Source of the DNA: Clostridia bacterium
GTDB lineage: Bacteria > Bacillota > Clostridia > Lachnospirales > Lachnospiraceae
Direction of reading: 5' to 3'
Assembly (NCBI GenBank): GCA_910575725.1
Contig: CAJTFE010000015.1
Span: 1 to 64,000, forward strand
DNA: 64,000 nucleotides
The notes below the pieces were generated by a model. That model saw only the letters and a list, made by a program, of their open reading frames with translations. It was not told where the DNA came from and made no database searches. The position numbers were made by a program, and so were the translations under genes. Shown here one piece after another: positions 26,522-37,993 of the stretch (within the stretch, counting starts at the first letter, position 1; each line of letters starts with the position of its first letter).

Positions 26522-27292
26522 TTAGATTCCATAATGCTGCAGGGCGTGTAGAATTCCGCCTGCGTCTATGTCATCCGTTATGTAATCGGCGCTCTGCTTG
26601 GCACACTCTTCCCCATTTCCCATGGCAACGCCGATTCCAGCGTATTTCAGCATTTCAATGTCATTTTCCCCGTCTCCGAAGGCTATGATTTCCTCTCTTT
26701 CAATGCCGTGATGCTCCAGCATTTTCTGTATGCCGACTACCTTGCCGCCGCTTTTGGAAATATAATCGGAACCCAGGGCATTCCACCAAGTCATTTTGCA
26801 GTGGGGAAGCTGCTCGAGCAGCCCTTCCGCTTCTTTTCTGTCCACAAAGGCATTGATGAGATACACCGGAGCGCCCCGATACACGTCTATCTCCGGAACC
26901 TTGGTTGAAATCTCCTGATGAATCCATCTTACCCTTTCATTCACAACATTCATGTACAGCCGATCCAGTTCCACAAAACCCAGGGGAAGCTGCTTTTCTT
27001 CAAATATAGGAAGAATATTCTCTATATCTGTCCTGTCAATGGCTTCTCCCGACAAGATATTCCGTTTTTCATCCAGGCAAAGCTGGCCGTTAAGCAGTAC
27101 ATATCCATCAAACTCTATATCACGGACAGGAAGTCCGTCCAGTTCGAGAATATGTCTCCCCGTGGAGGTGAAGAGCTTGATCCCGCGGCTCCGAAGCCGT
27201 GCAAGAGATTCTAATGTGTCCTTTGGAACGGCGTGTGTCTTATGGGATAATAGTGTTCCGTCGATGTCAAAAAATGCTGCCTTTATACTCAT
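26522..27292 (-). CDS. HAD-family phosphatase, Cof type
   Basis: 256 residues of the Cof/IIB subclass. Motif I FFDIDGTLLSH at 7-17 holds the nucleophile and acid aspartates, motif II TSTGR near 39-43, and motif IV FGDGENDIEML near 206-216. These enzymes dephosphorylate sugar phosphates, nucleotides or flavin and PLP precursors with low specificity. The start follows GGAGAAAACAC. Confidence 0.92.
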   Translation of the reverse strand: MSIKAAFFDIDGTLLSHKTHAVPKDTLESLARLRSRGIKLFTSTGRHILELDGLPVRDIEFDGYVLLNGQLCLDEKRNILSGEAIDRTDIENILPIFEEKQLPLGFVELDRLYMNVVNERVRWIHQEISTKVPEIDVYRGAPVYLINAFVDRKEAEGLLEQLPHCKMTWWNALGSDYISKSGGKVVGIQKMLEHHGIEREEIIAFGDGENDIEMLKYAGIGVAMGNGEECAKQSADYITDDIDAGGILHALQHYGI

Positions 27293-27308
27293 GTGTTTTC
27301 TCCTATTC

Positions 27309-27350
27309 CAGTTCCGTAATATTCCTCAGAATGCACAAATCAGTGCACAG
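27309..27350. repeat. One arm of the fold-back repeat seen at 8328
   Basis: CAGTTCCGTAATATTCCTCA followed by GAATGCACAAATCAGTGCAC matches the left arm of 8328-8429 and, inverted, the end of 36970-37038. It lies next to the broken MBL-fold gene copy. Confidence 0.5.
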
Positions 27351-27720
27351 CTACAGTTCCATCTCCATCCCTGTATAAATCTGCTCTGCGCAGCTGCCTA
27401 GTAGTCCGTATCGGAAATCCTTGTGCATATTTCTGAGGATATTTTTCCGAGAGTGCAGGTCAAAAAACGCAGACGTAGTGGTGCTACGGCGAGGCTTTTT
27501 GACCTGTGCTATCGGAGAAATAGACCGGAAATATGCACAAGGATTTCCGGTACGGACTACCTAGTTCCTCCTTTAATATAGCAAATGCCGGTTCTCCTGT
27601 ACAGTGTCCTGTATATATTTTTTTGATTCCTGTTCTGCGGATGCGAACCTCTTCCTCGGAAGATTTGTAAAATAAAAGCCGCTTAGTATAGCATACAGCT
27701 GTTTTCCCGGGAATGCAATT
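27351..27720 (-). pseudogene. MBL-fold hydrolase remnant, interrupted by a fold-back element
   Basis: Codes for the C-terminal end of a protein nearly identical to the intact gene at 37075-37887: YKSSEEEVR, IRRTGIKKIYTGHCTGEPAF, then CAEQIYTGMEMEL before the stop. It lacks the five codons for ALAER and all upstream sequence beyond about 27700 is lost or unrecognisable. A 158-bp element at 27402-27559 splits the last codons. The original joined sequence is known from the intact paralogue. Confidence 0.85.
27402..27559. mobile_element. 158-bp fold-back MITE-like element with CCTAG target duplication
   Basis: Ends TAGTCCGTATCGGAAATCCT and, inverted, TAGTCCGTACCGGAAATCCT are near-perfect reverse complements, and the arms keep pairing towards the centre (TTGTGCATATTTC, then GCAGGTCAAAAA against TTTTTGACCTGTGC). 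CCTAG at 27397-27401 is repeated at 27560-27564. The intact paralogue at about 37.1 kb has one CCTAG and no element. No open frame inside, so it is non-autonomous and needs a transposase in trans. Confidence 0.88.
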
Positions 27721-27752
27721 GGTTTTCTCCAAAGTTTTGAAGTTCACATTCC

Positions 27753-28015
27753 CTAAGAGTCCATATGCGTCCCATCCACAGCCATGCCAAGCAGCGTATA
27801 TGTGAATGTCTCGCCCAATTCCTTAGCCCTTGCTTTACCTGTCAGTTTTTCCCCTGATTCAGCTTTATGGGGAGCTGCTTCTTTCACATCGCCGCTGCCC
27901 CCTATATTATGTAATTTCACAGTCTCAATCTGGCTGCGCAATGTGTAACACTGCTTACATTACCATTTCCGCCACAGAGCTCCATAATCCGGGCTGCAAC
28001 ACCTGCATAATCCAT
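27753..28015 (-). pseudogene. PTS beta-glucoside EIIB remnant
   Basis: The ATG at 28015 follows AAAAGGAAGGTAGGAAA and opens with YAGVAARIMELCGGNGNVSS then VTHCAARLR, the phospho-cysteine region of beta-glucoside EIIB domains. A stop follows at once. In another frame a short unrelated tail continues to 27753. All of the EIIC membrane domain is missing. The intact EIIBC of this class is at 33770. Confidence 0.75.
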
Positions 28016-28185
28016 TTTCCTACCTTCCTTTTCTCTTTCTTGTTCATATTGTTTTTGTTGATAAATCCACTTTAACCAATCAGCTTTTATTCCACAATGG
28101 TTTGACATACTTCTGGCCGTTTTCTTCATAAATGCCTTTTATATTCTGCTTTTTCTTCAAATAAAATTGCAAATTTCCGGAAGGA

Positions 28186-28240
28186 TTGACAGAAAAATTG
28201 CCTTGATTTATAATTTTAGTTATATATAATATAAATTATA
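28186..28240 (+). promoter_or_regulatory. Promoter and dyad operator of the TetR gene
   Basis: TTGACA (28186-28191), a 17-bp spacer, TATAAT (28209-28214), all consensus. The dyad TATAATTT...AAATTATA spans 28209-28240, overlapping the -10 and start site, and fits autorepression by the TetR protein. Confidence 0.75.
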
Positions 28241-28255
28241 AATGGAGGTGCAAAT

Positions 28256-28831
28256 ATGCCAGCAATCACGAAAGTCACAAAAGAAATGATTATAGACGCA
28301 GCTTTTGAAACTGTAAAAGAAATGGGAGCAGAAAACATAAACGCCCGGACAGTTTCACAAAAACTCGGCTGTTCCACGCAGCCCGTTTTATATCATTTTA
28401 AAACGATTGAAGATGTCCGAATTGCAACATATAAAAAAGCAAGTGAGTTTCATATTAACTATGTAACAAATTTAAGCGGCAAATACGAACGCCCTATGTT
28501 GGAAGTGGGTATGAGATATATTCAATTTGCCGTAGAAGAAAAAAATCTTTTTCGCTTTTTGTATCATTCAAACTATTGTATAGGCATTTCCCTTTCTGAT
28601 TGGCTTACCGGGAAAAATTTTGATTTTTTATTCCCTATCCTAAGGAAACAAGCAAAGGTAGACGAGCAACAGGCATATAACATATTTTCGCAAATTTTTT
28701 TAGTAACACATGGAATAACCAGTCTGCTTGCCAACAATGCAATGGTTTATGATGAAGCATATTGTATAAAGACATTGTCTAATGCCTATTTTGGAGCAAT
28801 GCATCTGATAGAAGAAGGAAGCTTATTATGA
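28256..28831 (+). CDS. TetR/AcrR-family regulator
   Basis: 191 residues with an N-terminal TetR helix-turn-helix (about 10-56; ARTVSQKLGCSTQPVLYHFKT) and a C-terminal all-helical ligand domain without recognised relatives. The ATG follows ATGGAGGTGCAAAT. Two flavodoxin-fold genes follow on the same strand. This stretch (28.2-30.1 kb) is clearly more AT-rich than the surrounding DNA, suggesting acquisition by transfer. Confidence 0.9.
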   Translation: MPAITKVTKEMIIDAAFETVKEMGAENINARTVSQKLGCSTQPVLYHFKTIEDVRIATYKKASEFHINYVTNLSGKYERPMLEVGMRYIQFAVEEKNLFRFLYHSNYCIGISLSDWLTGKNFDFLFPILRKQAKVDEQQAYNIFSQIFLVTHGITSLLANNAMVYDEAYCIKTLSNAYFGAMHLIEEGSLL

Positions 28832-28940
28832 AAAAGCAACACAAATACTTTTTCAGTAAGGAAGCAAGGAATGAGAATAAGTAAAAATGCAAAACTGATT
28901 AACAAAGCGACAAACCAGAACTTGAACGGGTGATGATGTT

Positions 28941-29456
28941 ATGAATTTAATTATTTCAACACTTAAGAAAGATGATTTATATAATAAAAAAATAATTGAA
29001 AATATACAAAAAAACATAAATAATGTTGAGGTTATTTATGCAGAAGACATGAATATAAAAGGCTGCATAGGTTGTAATCGTTGTTGGCTTGTAACACCGG
29101 GAATATGCACTATAAAAGATGATTATGAAAGATTGCTTATCAAATTTTTGCAATCAAAACAAGTTGTTTTTATAACAGATTTAAGATTAGGCTTTGTATC
29201 ATATAAGTTAAAAAATATTTTTGATAGAATATTACCTCTTTTGACAATGAATTTACGATTTAAAAATGGACAAATGAGGCATTACCTTAGATATAAAAAA
29301 CATTATAAAATGGGGTTAATATATAAAGGAAATGGGAATCGGGAATTTTTAGAAAAATGGCTTGAAAGAGTTATGATAAATTTGGACGGAACATCGATTG
29401 GCACATACAATATTGAGAATGAGGAGGAAATTTTAAATGCACTTATTAATTGTTAG
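28941..29456 (+). CDS. Flavodoxin-fold NAD(P)H-dependent FMN reductase-like protein
   Basis: 171 residues. GCIGCNRCWLVTPGICTIKD matches the GCxGCxxC...GxCxxxDD signature of iron-sulfur/flavodoxin-type reductases, though the usual N-terminal phosphate loop (GSPRxxGN) is replaced by STLKKDDLYN. It ends inside the next gene, with a 20-base overlap, so the two are coupled. AT-rich. Substrate unknown, and control by the upstream TetR gene is likely. Confidence 0.8.
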   Translation: MNLIISTLKKDDLYNKKIIENIQKNINNVEVIYAEDMNIKGCIGCNRCWLVTPGICTIKDDYERLLIKFLQSKQVVFITDLRLGFVSYKLKNIFDRILPLLTMNLRFKNGQMRHYLRYKKHYKMGLIYKGNGNREFLEKWLERVMINLDGTSIGTYNIENEEEILNALINC

Positions 29457-30102
29457 TTGTACTCCGAGGGCGAAAGAAAAAAGTAATACAGATAAAATAT
29501 TAGATGAATTAAAAAAAGGATATGAGTATAATGGAAATACAACAGAAACATTATATTTATATAAAAGAAATAAATGGGAAAGTATTAGAGAAAAATTCTA
29601 TGAAAATGATAATATTTTGTTTGCTTTACCATTATATGTAGAGTGTATTCCCGGAATTATGGCAGAATTTTTAGAAACATTAAAACCAAAGCAAAATTGT
29701 AATACCAAAATAGGATTTTTATTACAAAGTGGGTTTGCAGAGGCATCCCAATTAAGGTGTTGTGAATCATATTTAGAAACATTACCATCTTTATTAGGAT
29801 GTGAGTACAACGGAACGCTATTAAAAGGCGGTATGTTTGCAGTAAGTTTTATAGGCAGTAAAATGGGAAAACAAATGGTAGAACCTTTTTATAACATGGG
29901 GAAATATTATGCTCAAAATAATTATTTTAATAAAGAAGCGGTAAATGACTTTGCTAAACCAGAATATTTTTCTAAAAAAGAAATCTTTCTCAACAATGTA
30001 GTAAGTCCATTAAATAAATTGCTCATGAAAGTATTTGCTAAAAAATTAGGCTGTAAAGTATCACTTAATGATAAGCCATATCAAAATTATGTTAAAAGAT
30101 AA
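29437..30102 (+). CDS. Flavodoxin-fold oxidoreductase-like protein
   Basis: 221 residues. The N-terminal SCTPRAKEKSNTDKIL resembles the FMN phosphate loop of flavodoxin-fold reductases, with LFALPLYVECIPGIMAEFLE near 65-84 as the next conserved strand-helix. The C-terminal about 70 residues are Lys-rich and specific to this subfamily. The ATG follows GAGGAGGAAATTTTAA inside the upstream gene. Probably acts with the preceding protein as a pair. Function unknown. Confidence 0.78.
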   Translation: MHLLIVSCTPRAKEKSNTDKILDELKKGYEYNGNTTETLYLYKRNKWESIREKFYENDNILFALPLYVECIPGIMAEFLETLKPKQNCNTKIGFLLQSGFAEASQLRCCESYLETLPSLLGCEYNGTLLKGGMFAVSFIGSKMGKQMVEPFYNMGKYYAQNNYFNKEAVNDFAKPEYFSKKEIFLNNVVSPLNKLLMKVFAKKLGCKVSLNDKPYQNYVKR

Positions 30103-30194
30103 TTCAAAGTTCCATTTGTAGGGAAGAACAAATACATCATCAAAGAGCCAGACGCATAGACGCAGAGCCGACAGAAATTCACAAATAGATCAGA

Positions 30195-30218
30195 AAAGAC
30201 CGGATGTCTCCGGTCTTT
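30195..30218. terminator. Hairpin terminator after the TetR-flavodoxin cassette
   Basis: Perfect arms AAAGACCGGA and TCCGGTCTTT with a 4-base loop, about 95 bases after the last stop and before the convergent reductase gene. Confidence 0.8.
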
Positions 30219-30287
30219 AACTGAATCTTCCATATGAACCATTTTGTTTTTTCATTATAGTATCAGGCAATGTACCGGAGCTTCAAA

Positions 30288-30836
30288 TCAGCCAATAGCT
30301 TTCCCCAACTCATAAGCATCCTTTAATTCCTGTTTATCCTTAATATCCCCAACAGCCATAACCCCTCCGCAAAGGATCTTTCCAAGACTCTTCCACCCCA
30401 AATGCTTTTCCAGACGATCATACCAGTACTCGCTTTCCTCAAAGCCATGTCCCTCCGCCGCCATAATCAAAACACTTTCTTTCCTGGGATTGCGGTAGTT
30501 TGGATCACACTCCGCGACGGCAAACAGACGGTCAAAGGCAGTTTTGAGCTGGCCGCTGATGGTCCAGTAGTAAAGCGGAGACGCAAGAACAACAATATCA
30601 GCTTCTTTGTACACCGGATAGATTTTATCCATATCATCCTTTTGCACACATGGACTGTCCGGATTTTTTCCGCCCCCAAAACATCCTTTGCAGCCATGAA
30701 TATTCATGCTGCCAAGAAAAAATTCTGTGACGGTATTTCCCACTTCTCTGGCTCCTTTTGCAAACTCTGAGGTTAATGCCGCTGTATTCCCTGTCTTTCG
30801 TGGACTTCCATTTAAAATAATGATTTTCTTACTCAT
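30288..30836 (-). CDS. Flavodoxin-family NAD(P)H-dependent oxidoreductase
   Basis: 182 residues with the full signature: ILNGSPRKTGNTAAL phosphate loop at 7-21, GCKGCFGGGKNPDSPCVQKDDM near 48-69, and VLASPLYYWTISGQLKTAFDR near 84-104. Such proteins use FMN to reduce quinones, iron-sulfur partners or xenobiotics. It lies 11 bases downstream of a paralogue in one operon. The start follows AAGGAGGGGAAGC. Confidence 0.9.
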   Translation of the reverse strand: MSKKIIILNGSPRKTGNTAALTSEFAKGAREVGNTVTEFFLGSMNIHGCKGCFGGGKNPDSPCVQKDDMDKIYPVYKEADIVVLASPLYYWTISGQLKTAFDRLFAVAECDPNYRNPRKESVLIMAAEGHGFEESEYWYDRLEKHLGWKSLGKILCGGVMAVGDIKDKQELKDAYELGKAIG

Positions 30837-30847
30837 GCTTCCCCTCC

Positions 30848-31393
30848 TTAGATCACATCAGCCAAAGCCGCCGCTTTTTTACATCCATCCGTCTTCTCGA
30901 TATCTCCGGCATTCAGTACTCCGGGAATCAGAACCTCTCCAACCATCTTCCATTTATTGAGAGCACACATCCGTTCTATGGGAATGCGGACTCCGTCCAT
31001 AACAGACATATCTTCCTCTTCACAGCAGGTAATAAGCGCACATTCCTTACCTGCAATATCCTTGCCCCCCACAACCAGAGAAAAGATACGGTCAATAACG
31101 CCCTTGATCTGCGCCGGAATCGAATACCAGTAAACCGGCATGGTAAATACAATGGTATCCGCCTCCAGAATGGCCGGTGCAATGGTGTTAAAATCATCAT
31201 CAAAAGTACAGGCTTTCCCTGTGGAAAAGCAGGTCTCACATGCACGGCATCCGCCTACCTTTTTCAAGGCCGCATCAAACCGGGTGATGGTATGCCCTTT
31301 CTCTTCGGCAGCTTTGATAAACGCATCTGTCATAGCAAAGCTATTTCCGTTTTTCCGGGGACTTCCTGTAATTACTACGATCTTTTTGCTCAT
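30848..31393 (-). CDS. Flavodoxin-family NAD(P)H-dependent oxidoreductase
   Basis: About 181 residues, a paralogue of the next gene: VITGSPRKNGNSFAM loop, GCRACETCFSTGKACTFDDDF and FTMPVYWYSIPAQIKGVIDR. I chose ATG 31393 after ATGGAGGAGATTGTT. It is first in a two-gene operon transcribed divergently from the HxlR-type regulator 140 bases away, the standard arrangement for electrophile- or redox-responsive reductases. Confidence 0.9.
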   Translation of the reverse strand: MSKKIVVITGSPRKNGNSFAMTDAFIKAAEEKGHTITRFDAALKKVGGCRACETCFSTGKACTFDDDFNTIAPAILEADTIVFTMPVYWYSIPAQIKGVIDRIFSLVVGGKDIAGKECALITCCEEEDMSVMDGVRIPIERMCALNKWKMVGEVLIPGVLNAGDIEKTDGCKKAAALADVI

Positions 31394-31534
31394 AACAATC
31401 TCCTCCATTTATTTTTGACTTTTTCTTATACCGATATTATAATTATAGCTAGAATAGAACCAAAAACAAGTACGCACATTCAGGTGCGATACTTACAAAT
31501 AAGTTATATACTTACCTAAAGGAGAGTGCAAGAT

Positions 31535-31867
31535 ATGAGTGAACGCTGTATCTCAAAAGAATGCTTAAATGACACTGGTTTTAGCTATACCCTGTCCCTT
31601 ATCAATGGGAAATACAAAATGACAATTCTATATACCCTGATGGAATTCGGCGTTGTACGGTTTAATGAAATGAAAAAGTATATAAAAGAGATTTCATATA
31701 AGACATTAAGTTCCACGCTCAAGGAGCTGGAAGCCGATCAGCTGGTCCATCGTGAGGAATATCCGCAGATACCGCCCAAGGTGGAATACAGCCTGACAGA
31801 ACGGGGCAAATCCCTGATTCCCATTCTGGACGGTATGTGCGAATGGGGGGATAAAAACAGAATCTAA
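31535..31867 (+). CDS. HxlR-family transcriptional regulator
   Basis: About 110 residues of the HxlR winged-helix family (FSYTLSLINGKYKMTILYTL, VRFNEMKKYIKEISYKTLSSTLKELEAD, VEYSLTERGKSL). Members respond to aldehydes, quinones or disulfide stress through a conserved N-terminal cysteine. Cys4 (SERC) and Cys9 are candidates here. The start follows AAAGGAGAGTGCAAGAT. Probable regulator of the divergent reductase pair. Confidence 0.92.
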   Translation: MSERCISKECLNDTGFSYTLSLINGKYKMTILYTLMEFGVVRFNEMKKYIKEISYKTLSSTLKELEADQLVHREEYPQIPPKVEYSLTERGKSLIPILDGMCEWGDKNRI

Positions 31868-31926
31868 TAATGCTGTTTTTAGTTCCGCATCGAATCAACT
31901 GCCAGTTGTTAGGACTTCCCGCCACA

Positions 31927-32163
31927 TTAGAGCCAATCAACCGGCCCGCAGGCATAAAGCCTACATGTCATGGCCATCTCCGCACCCAGCATAAAAAAGC
32001 CCATGCCAAATACCAGCATCAAAGCTCCGAACAAAAACAGAACCAGAGTGCCTGGTGTTAAGGGAGCAATGGTAATGCTTAAAATCATTACCATTGCCGT
32101 AATCGGAAGCACTGACGTTACAGATTCATATATTTTTGGAGTGAAAAGCTTATTATGCCGCAT
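31927..32163 (-). pseudogene. DUF1538 membrane protein, N-terminal fragment
   Basis: Starts properly (ATG after GGGAGGAGATTC) and encodes two hydrophobic segments (VLPITAMVMILSITIAPL and LFLFGALMLVFGMGFFMLGA) matching the beginning of DUF1538 inner-membrane proteins, normally well over 200 residues. After about 60 residues the sequence diverges and stops, so it is a truncated remnant. Confidence 0.7.
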
Positions 32164-32304
32164 GAATCTCCTCCCGGCTTTCAATTTATGTATTTTTATA
32201 CTACTATAAATAGCCGGAAAAGACGAATGAATTTTTTATGAAGTTTATAATAACGTAACAATCTTAAAAGAGCCTTAACATCACTGCCAAGACTCTTCCA
32301 CAAT

Positions 32305-35155
<2,851 letters not shown>

Positions 35156-35245
35156 CATTCCCTCCATAAATGAAAGTTTTGGATGCTGCAGTCATCTTTT
35201 GTTTTTACACTTTCAATTATAGAGACTAGAGAAAAATAATGGGGA

Positions 35246-36046
35246 TCAAAAATCGCCCCTACCCTCCACATATTTTTTCTTATAGGAAAATAGAATCAAG
35301 TCAAGACAATATGGCACCGCATAGACATGATATACCGTTCTGTCTGCCCCAAGATCATGGCTGCAAAGATACAATACATCATCATACATTGTCTCATACT
35401 TCTTGGAATGCCTGGATGTCAGTAATATTTTTCGGCATGGAAGTTTTTGAACTATTTTTTCTGTTACCCCTGCAAAAAAGCCGCCAACTGAGACATTGAA
35501 CAGTGTATCCTTTTCTGTCAGTGTAGAAAGAAGCTTATTATTTTCAAATTGCTGTCCAACAATTCGTACCATTTTCCCCAACAAAATCATGCCTTTCTGA
35601 AATTCACTGCAATGTTTTGAGTAAATATCGGAAGCTAAAAACACCACCTGTTCACTCTCATGGAGCAAATCGGCGATGTCGTAAGCACGACCTTGCAGAT
35701 TTTGATTACAGTCCAACGCCATTTCATAAAGTTCTGTAGCTATTTTTTTCCCATAATCTTCTGTAACAGTCACGTCTTTATAATATCGATAATTTTCCTG
35801 CATATTTTTAAACTGTGTCTTTAAAGCCTTGTAATTGTCATATCCTAAAGACTGGCAGAAACGGCGGATTGCTGAGCGTGTCACAAAACACTCCTCTGCC
35901 ATATCATAGATATTCAATTCCGGAAGACGATTGAAATTTTGAAGAAAATATTTAGCCAGAACAATGGATGTCGTATCCTCCTCCGAATTAGAATTAATGA
36001 TTCCCAGCAGTGAACTGAGAAGCCCCCATTTATTGATCCCTTCCAC
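35246..36046 (-). CDS. MurR/RpiR-family regulator of the beta-glucoside operon
   Basis: 266 residues with an RpiR helix-turn-helix (about 25-90; YDMAEECFVTRSAIRRFCQSL) and a C-terminal SIS-type domain (VVFLASDIYSKHCSEFQKGM, NVSVGGF). It lies directly upstream of the PTS operon on the same strand. The start codon appears to be GTG with a weak ribosome site, so expression may be low. This phospho-sugar-responsive control replaces the BglG-type antiterminator common for such PTS genes. I saw no ribonucleic antiterminator. Confidence 0.88.
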   Translation of the reverse strand: MEGINKWGLLSSLLGIINSNSEEDTTSIVLAKYFLQNFNRLPELNIYDMAEECFVTRSAIRRFCQSLGYDNYKALKTQFKNMQENYRYYKDVTVTEDYGKKIATELYEMALDCNQNLQGRAYDIADLLHESEQVVFLASDIYSKHCSEFQKGMILLGKMVRIVGQQFENNKLLSTLTEKDTLFNVSVGGFFAGVTEKIVQKLPCRKILLTSRHSKKYETMYDDVLYLCSHDLGADRTVYHVYAVPYCLDLILFSYKKKYVEGRGDF

Positions 36047-36262
36047 TCTTAATATGCCCCCATTTTTTAATACATTTTCATATTCATAGACAGAACGGTA
36101 TACAAGTCTTTAAATTTATTATCTCTTCTAACTAATCTTCCTGTCAAGAACGAATATTGGGATGGCCGGTTTCATCCAATAAGGTTTAAAATAATAGTGC
36201 CAGAGTTCCTTAAGGTATCTTCCCAAAATAAGGAACTCTGACAAGTTGAATTTATACTTACA

Positions 36263-36397
36263 TTATAAGCTCTGTTTTCGTTTTCCCTCATAATCTTTCA
36301 AAGAGTCCAGTGCATAGCGTACCATTGGGAACAGGGCTATCATATTGGATACGGTCATCAGGCCTACCCCCATATCACCCAAATCCCATAACATGAC
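36263..36397 (-). pseudogene. C-terminal remnant of an AGCS sodium/amino-acid symporter
   Basis: On the minus strand LWDLGDMGVGLMTVSNMIAL then ALDSLKDYEGKRKQ and a stop match the last helix and tail of alanine/glycine:cation symporters, as at the intact 57767-59116 gene (LVWELADFFNGLMVIPNALAL). Nothing upstream remains. The rest of the 36047-36541 gap shows only AT-rich sequence. Confidence 0.65.
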
Positions 36398-36541
36398 TTG
36401 TTGAATAGTTGCTCTTGTAATTTTGTTATATTCAGTATATAGTAAAAGGGTAAATCTATAAAATTAATAAATATAATTTTTATTATCAAAATTTTAGATT
36501 TTAAGTCTGTGGAATATTACTATTTGGAATGGGGTATGGTA

Positions 36542-37012
36542 ATGGATCTGAAGAATCTGGCTACATTTATTCATGTTGCAGAATTGAATAGTTTTACGAA
36601 AGCCGCTGCTGTGCTGGGTTACTCCCAGTCAACAGTGTCCTTTCAAATTCGCCAATTAGAAACAGAATTGAATGCACAGCTTTTTGAGCGGATTAACCAT
36701 ACGGTTGCTCTTACGGAGAAAGGGCGGGAGGTCCTTAATTATGCCCACCGGATTCGGAGAATGACTATGGAGCTTACGGAAAACATGGCGGATCAGCAAG
36801 AGCTCAAAGGACATATTCGACTGGCTATGGCTGATTCGTTTTATGAGCCAGATATTGTGATTGCTTATTCATCGTATTCTCCAAAATTTATTTCAATTGA
36901 ATTATTAGTTCACATTTTAGTCATAAATCATCTGCTTTTCAACCGCTATCGAGCTGTTATACGGAAGCATGAAATCAATTTCCAGCCACAAATGCATATG
37001 CCTGTAAATTGA
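36542..37012 (+). pseudogene. LysR-family regulator, truncated by a repeat
   Basis: Opens as a normal LysR protein (MDLKNLATFIHVAELNSFTK, then STVSFQIRQLETELNAQLFER) through the linker helix to GHIRLAMADSF. After about 100 residues the effector domain is lost, and the frame runs into the ATTTCCAG repeat at 36970, where it stops. At most a DNA-binding domain fragment could be made. Confidence 0.8.
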
Positions 37013-37038
37013 TTTGTGCACTCTAAGGAATATTACTG
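36970..37038. repeat. Partial copy of the fold-back repeat
   Basis: TGAAATCAATTTCCAGCCAC to GATTTGTGCAC...ATATTACTG aligns over about 69 bases with 8369-8429, with scattered differences. It lies at the break of the LysR gene. Confidence 0.6.
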
Positions 37039-37074
37039 ATTCCATTCCCCCGATATTCCCAAATCAGCGCGCAG

Positions 37075-37887
37075 CTACAGTTCCATCTCCATCCCTGTAT
37101 AAATCTGCTCCGCGCAGCCGCCTAGTTCCTCCTTTAATATAGCAAATGCCGGTTCTCCTGTACAGTGGCCTGTATATATTTTTCTGATTCCTGTTCTGCG
37201 GATGCGCTCTGCCAGAGCCCGAACCTCCTCCTTGGAAGATTTGTAGAGGTGAAATCCCCCCAGCATGGCATACAGCTTCTTCCCTGGAAACGCTTCCTCT
37301 ATCTCCCGGATGATATTATCTGCTCCTGCGTGGGAACAGCTGCTGAATATCACAAGCCCTTTTTCCGTATCAAAGACCAGGCTCTGCTCGTGGGCAAAGG
37401 AATCCGGCCGAAGCTTTCCGCCCTCTTTTACATACAGATCCACGCCCTTTGCGATTTCCTCCAGGTCTTTGGTGGTATGAGGAATCAGGGTTACTCCCGG
37501 CAGAATCTCACAATTTCCAGAAACGTATCGGATCCGTTCCCCGTAAGTTTTCAGGAATCCCCTGTGAATGCCTATGTATTTGCGGAAACACCATCTCTTT
37601 CCATAGCAGTTTTCCCTGGCTCCTTCCCTCAGATAGAAAAGGGCTTTTTGATTCCGAAGGAAAAATTCTCCCATGCCGTCTGCATGGTCATAGTGGGCAT
37701 GGGACAGAACGCCGCAGTCTATGGCTGCAAGATCGATTCCCATGGCATCCGCATTTTTTAAAAAGCGGCCGGAGGCCCCGGTGTCCAAAAGGATTTTATT
37801 GCCTTCGTATTCCAGATAGAAGGATAAGCCCCATTCCGGGGAAAGATTGTTTTTTGTCAGATTGTCTACTAAGACTACTGCACGCAT
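37075..37887 (-). CDS. MBL-fold metallohydrolase
   Basis: About 270 residues of the metallo-beta-lactamase fold, of the clade annotated as dihydropterin-phosphate-synthase-like (MptA/RFA-P synthase-like) hydrolases. Metal-binding HAHYDHADG carries the HxHxDH motif. Later His ligands lie in SSCSHAG, GGFHLYKS and YTGHCTG. I chose ATG 37887 after CAGGAGGTGATAAATAT. A broken copy is at 27351-27720. Substrate unknown. Confidence 0.88.
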   Translation of the reverse strand: MRAVVLVDNLTKNNLSPEWGLSFYLEYEGNKILLDTGASGRFLKNADAMGIDLAAIDCGVLSHAHYDHADGMGEFFLRNQKALFYLREGARENCYGKRWCFRKYIGIHRGFLKTYGERIRYVSGNCEILPGVTLIPHTTKDLEEIAKGVDLYVKEGGKLRPDSFAHEQSLVFDTEKGLVIFSSCSHAGADNIIREIEEAFPGKKLYAMLGGFHLYKSSKEEVRALAERIRRTGIRKIYTGHCTGEPAFAILKEELGGCAEQIYTGMEMEL

Positions 37888-37993
37888 ATATTTATCACCT
37901 CCTGCTGCCTCCATGGGCAGCCGTCTTTGCTGCATTTATACCGGCTGCTAAGAAAATGTGGAACTGTCAAAAGTCCCACATTTCCAATCTTCC

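Noticed and set aside
35168-35245. BglG-type antiterminator (RAT) site before the PTS operon
   Set aside because: No RAT-like sequence overlapping a terminator is visible and the adjacent regulator is RpiR type.
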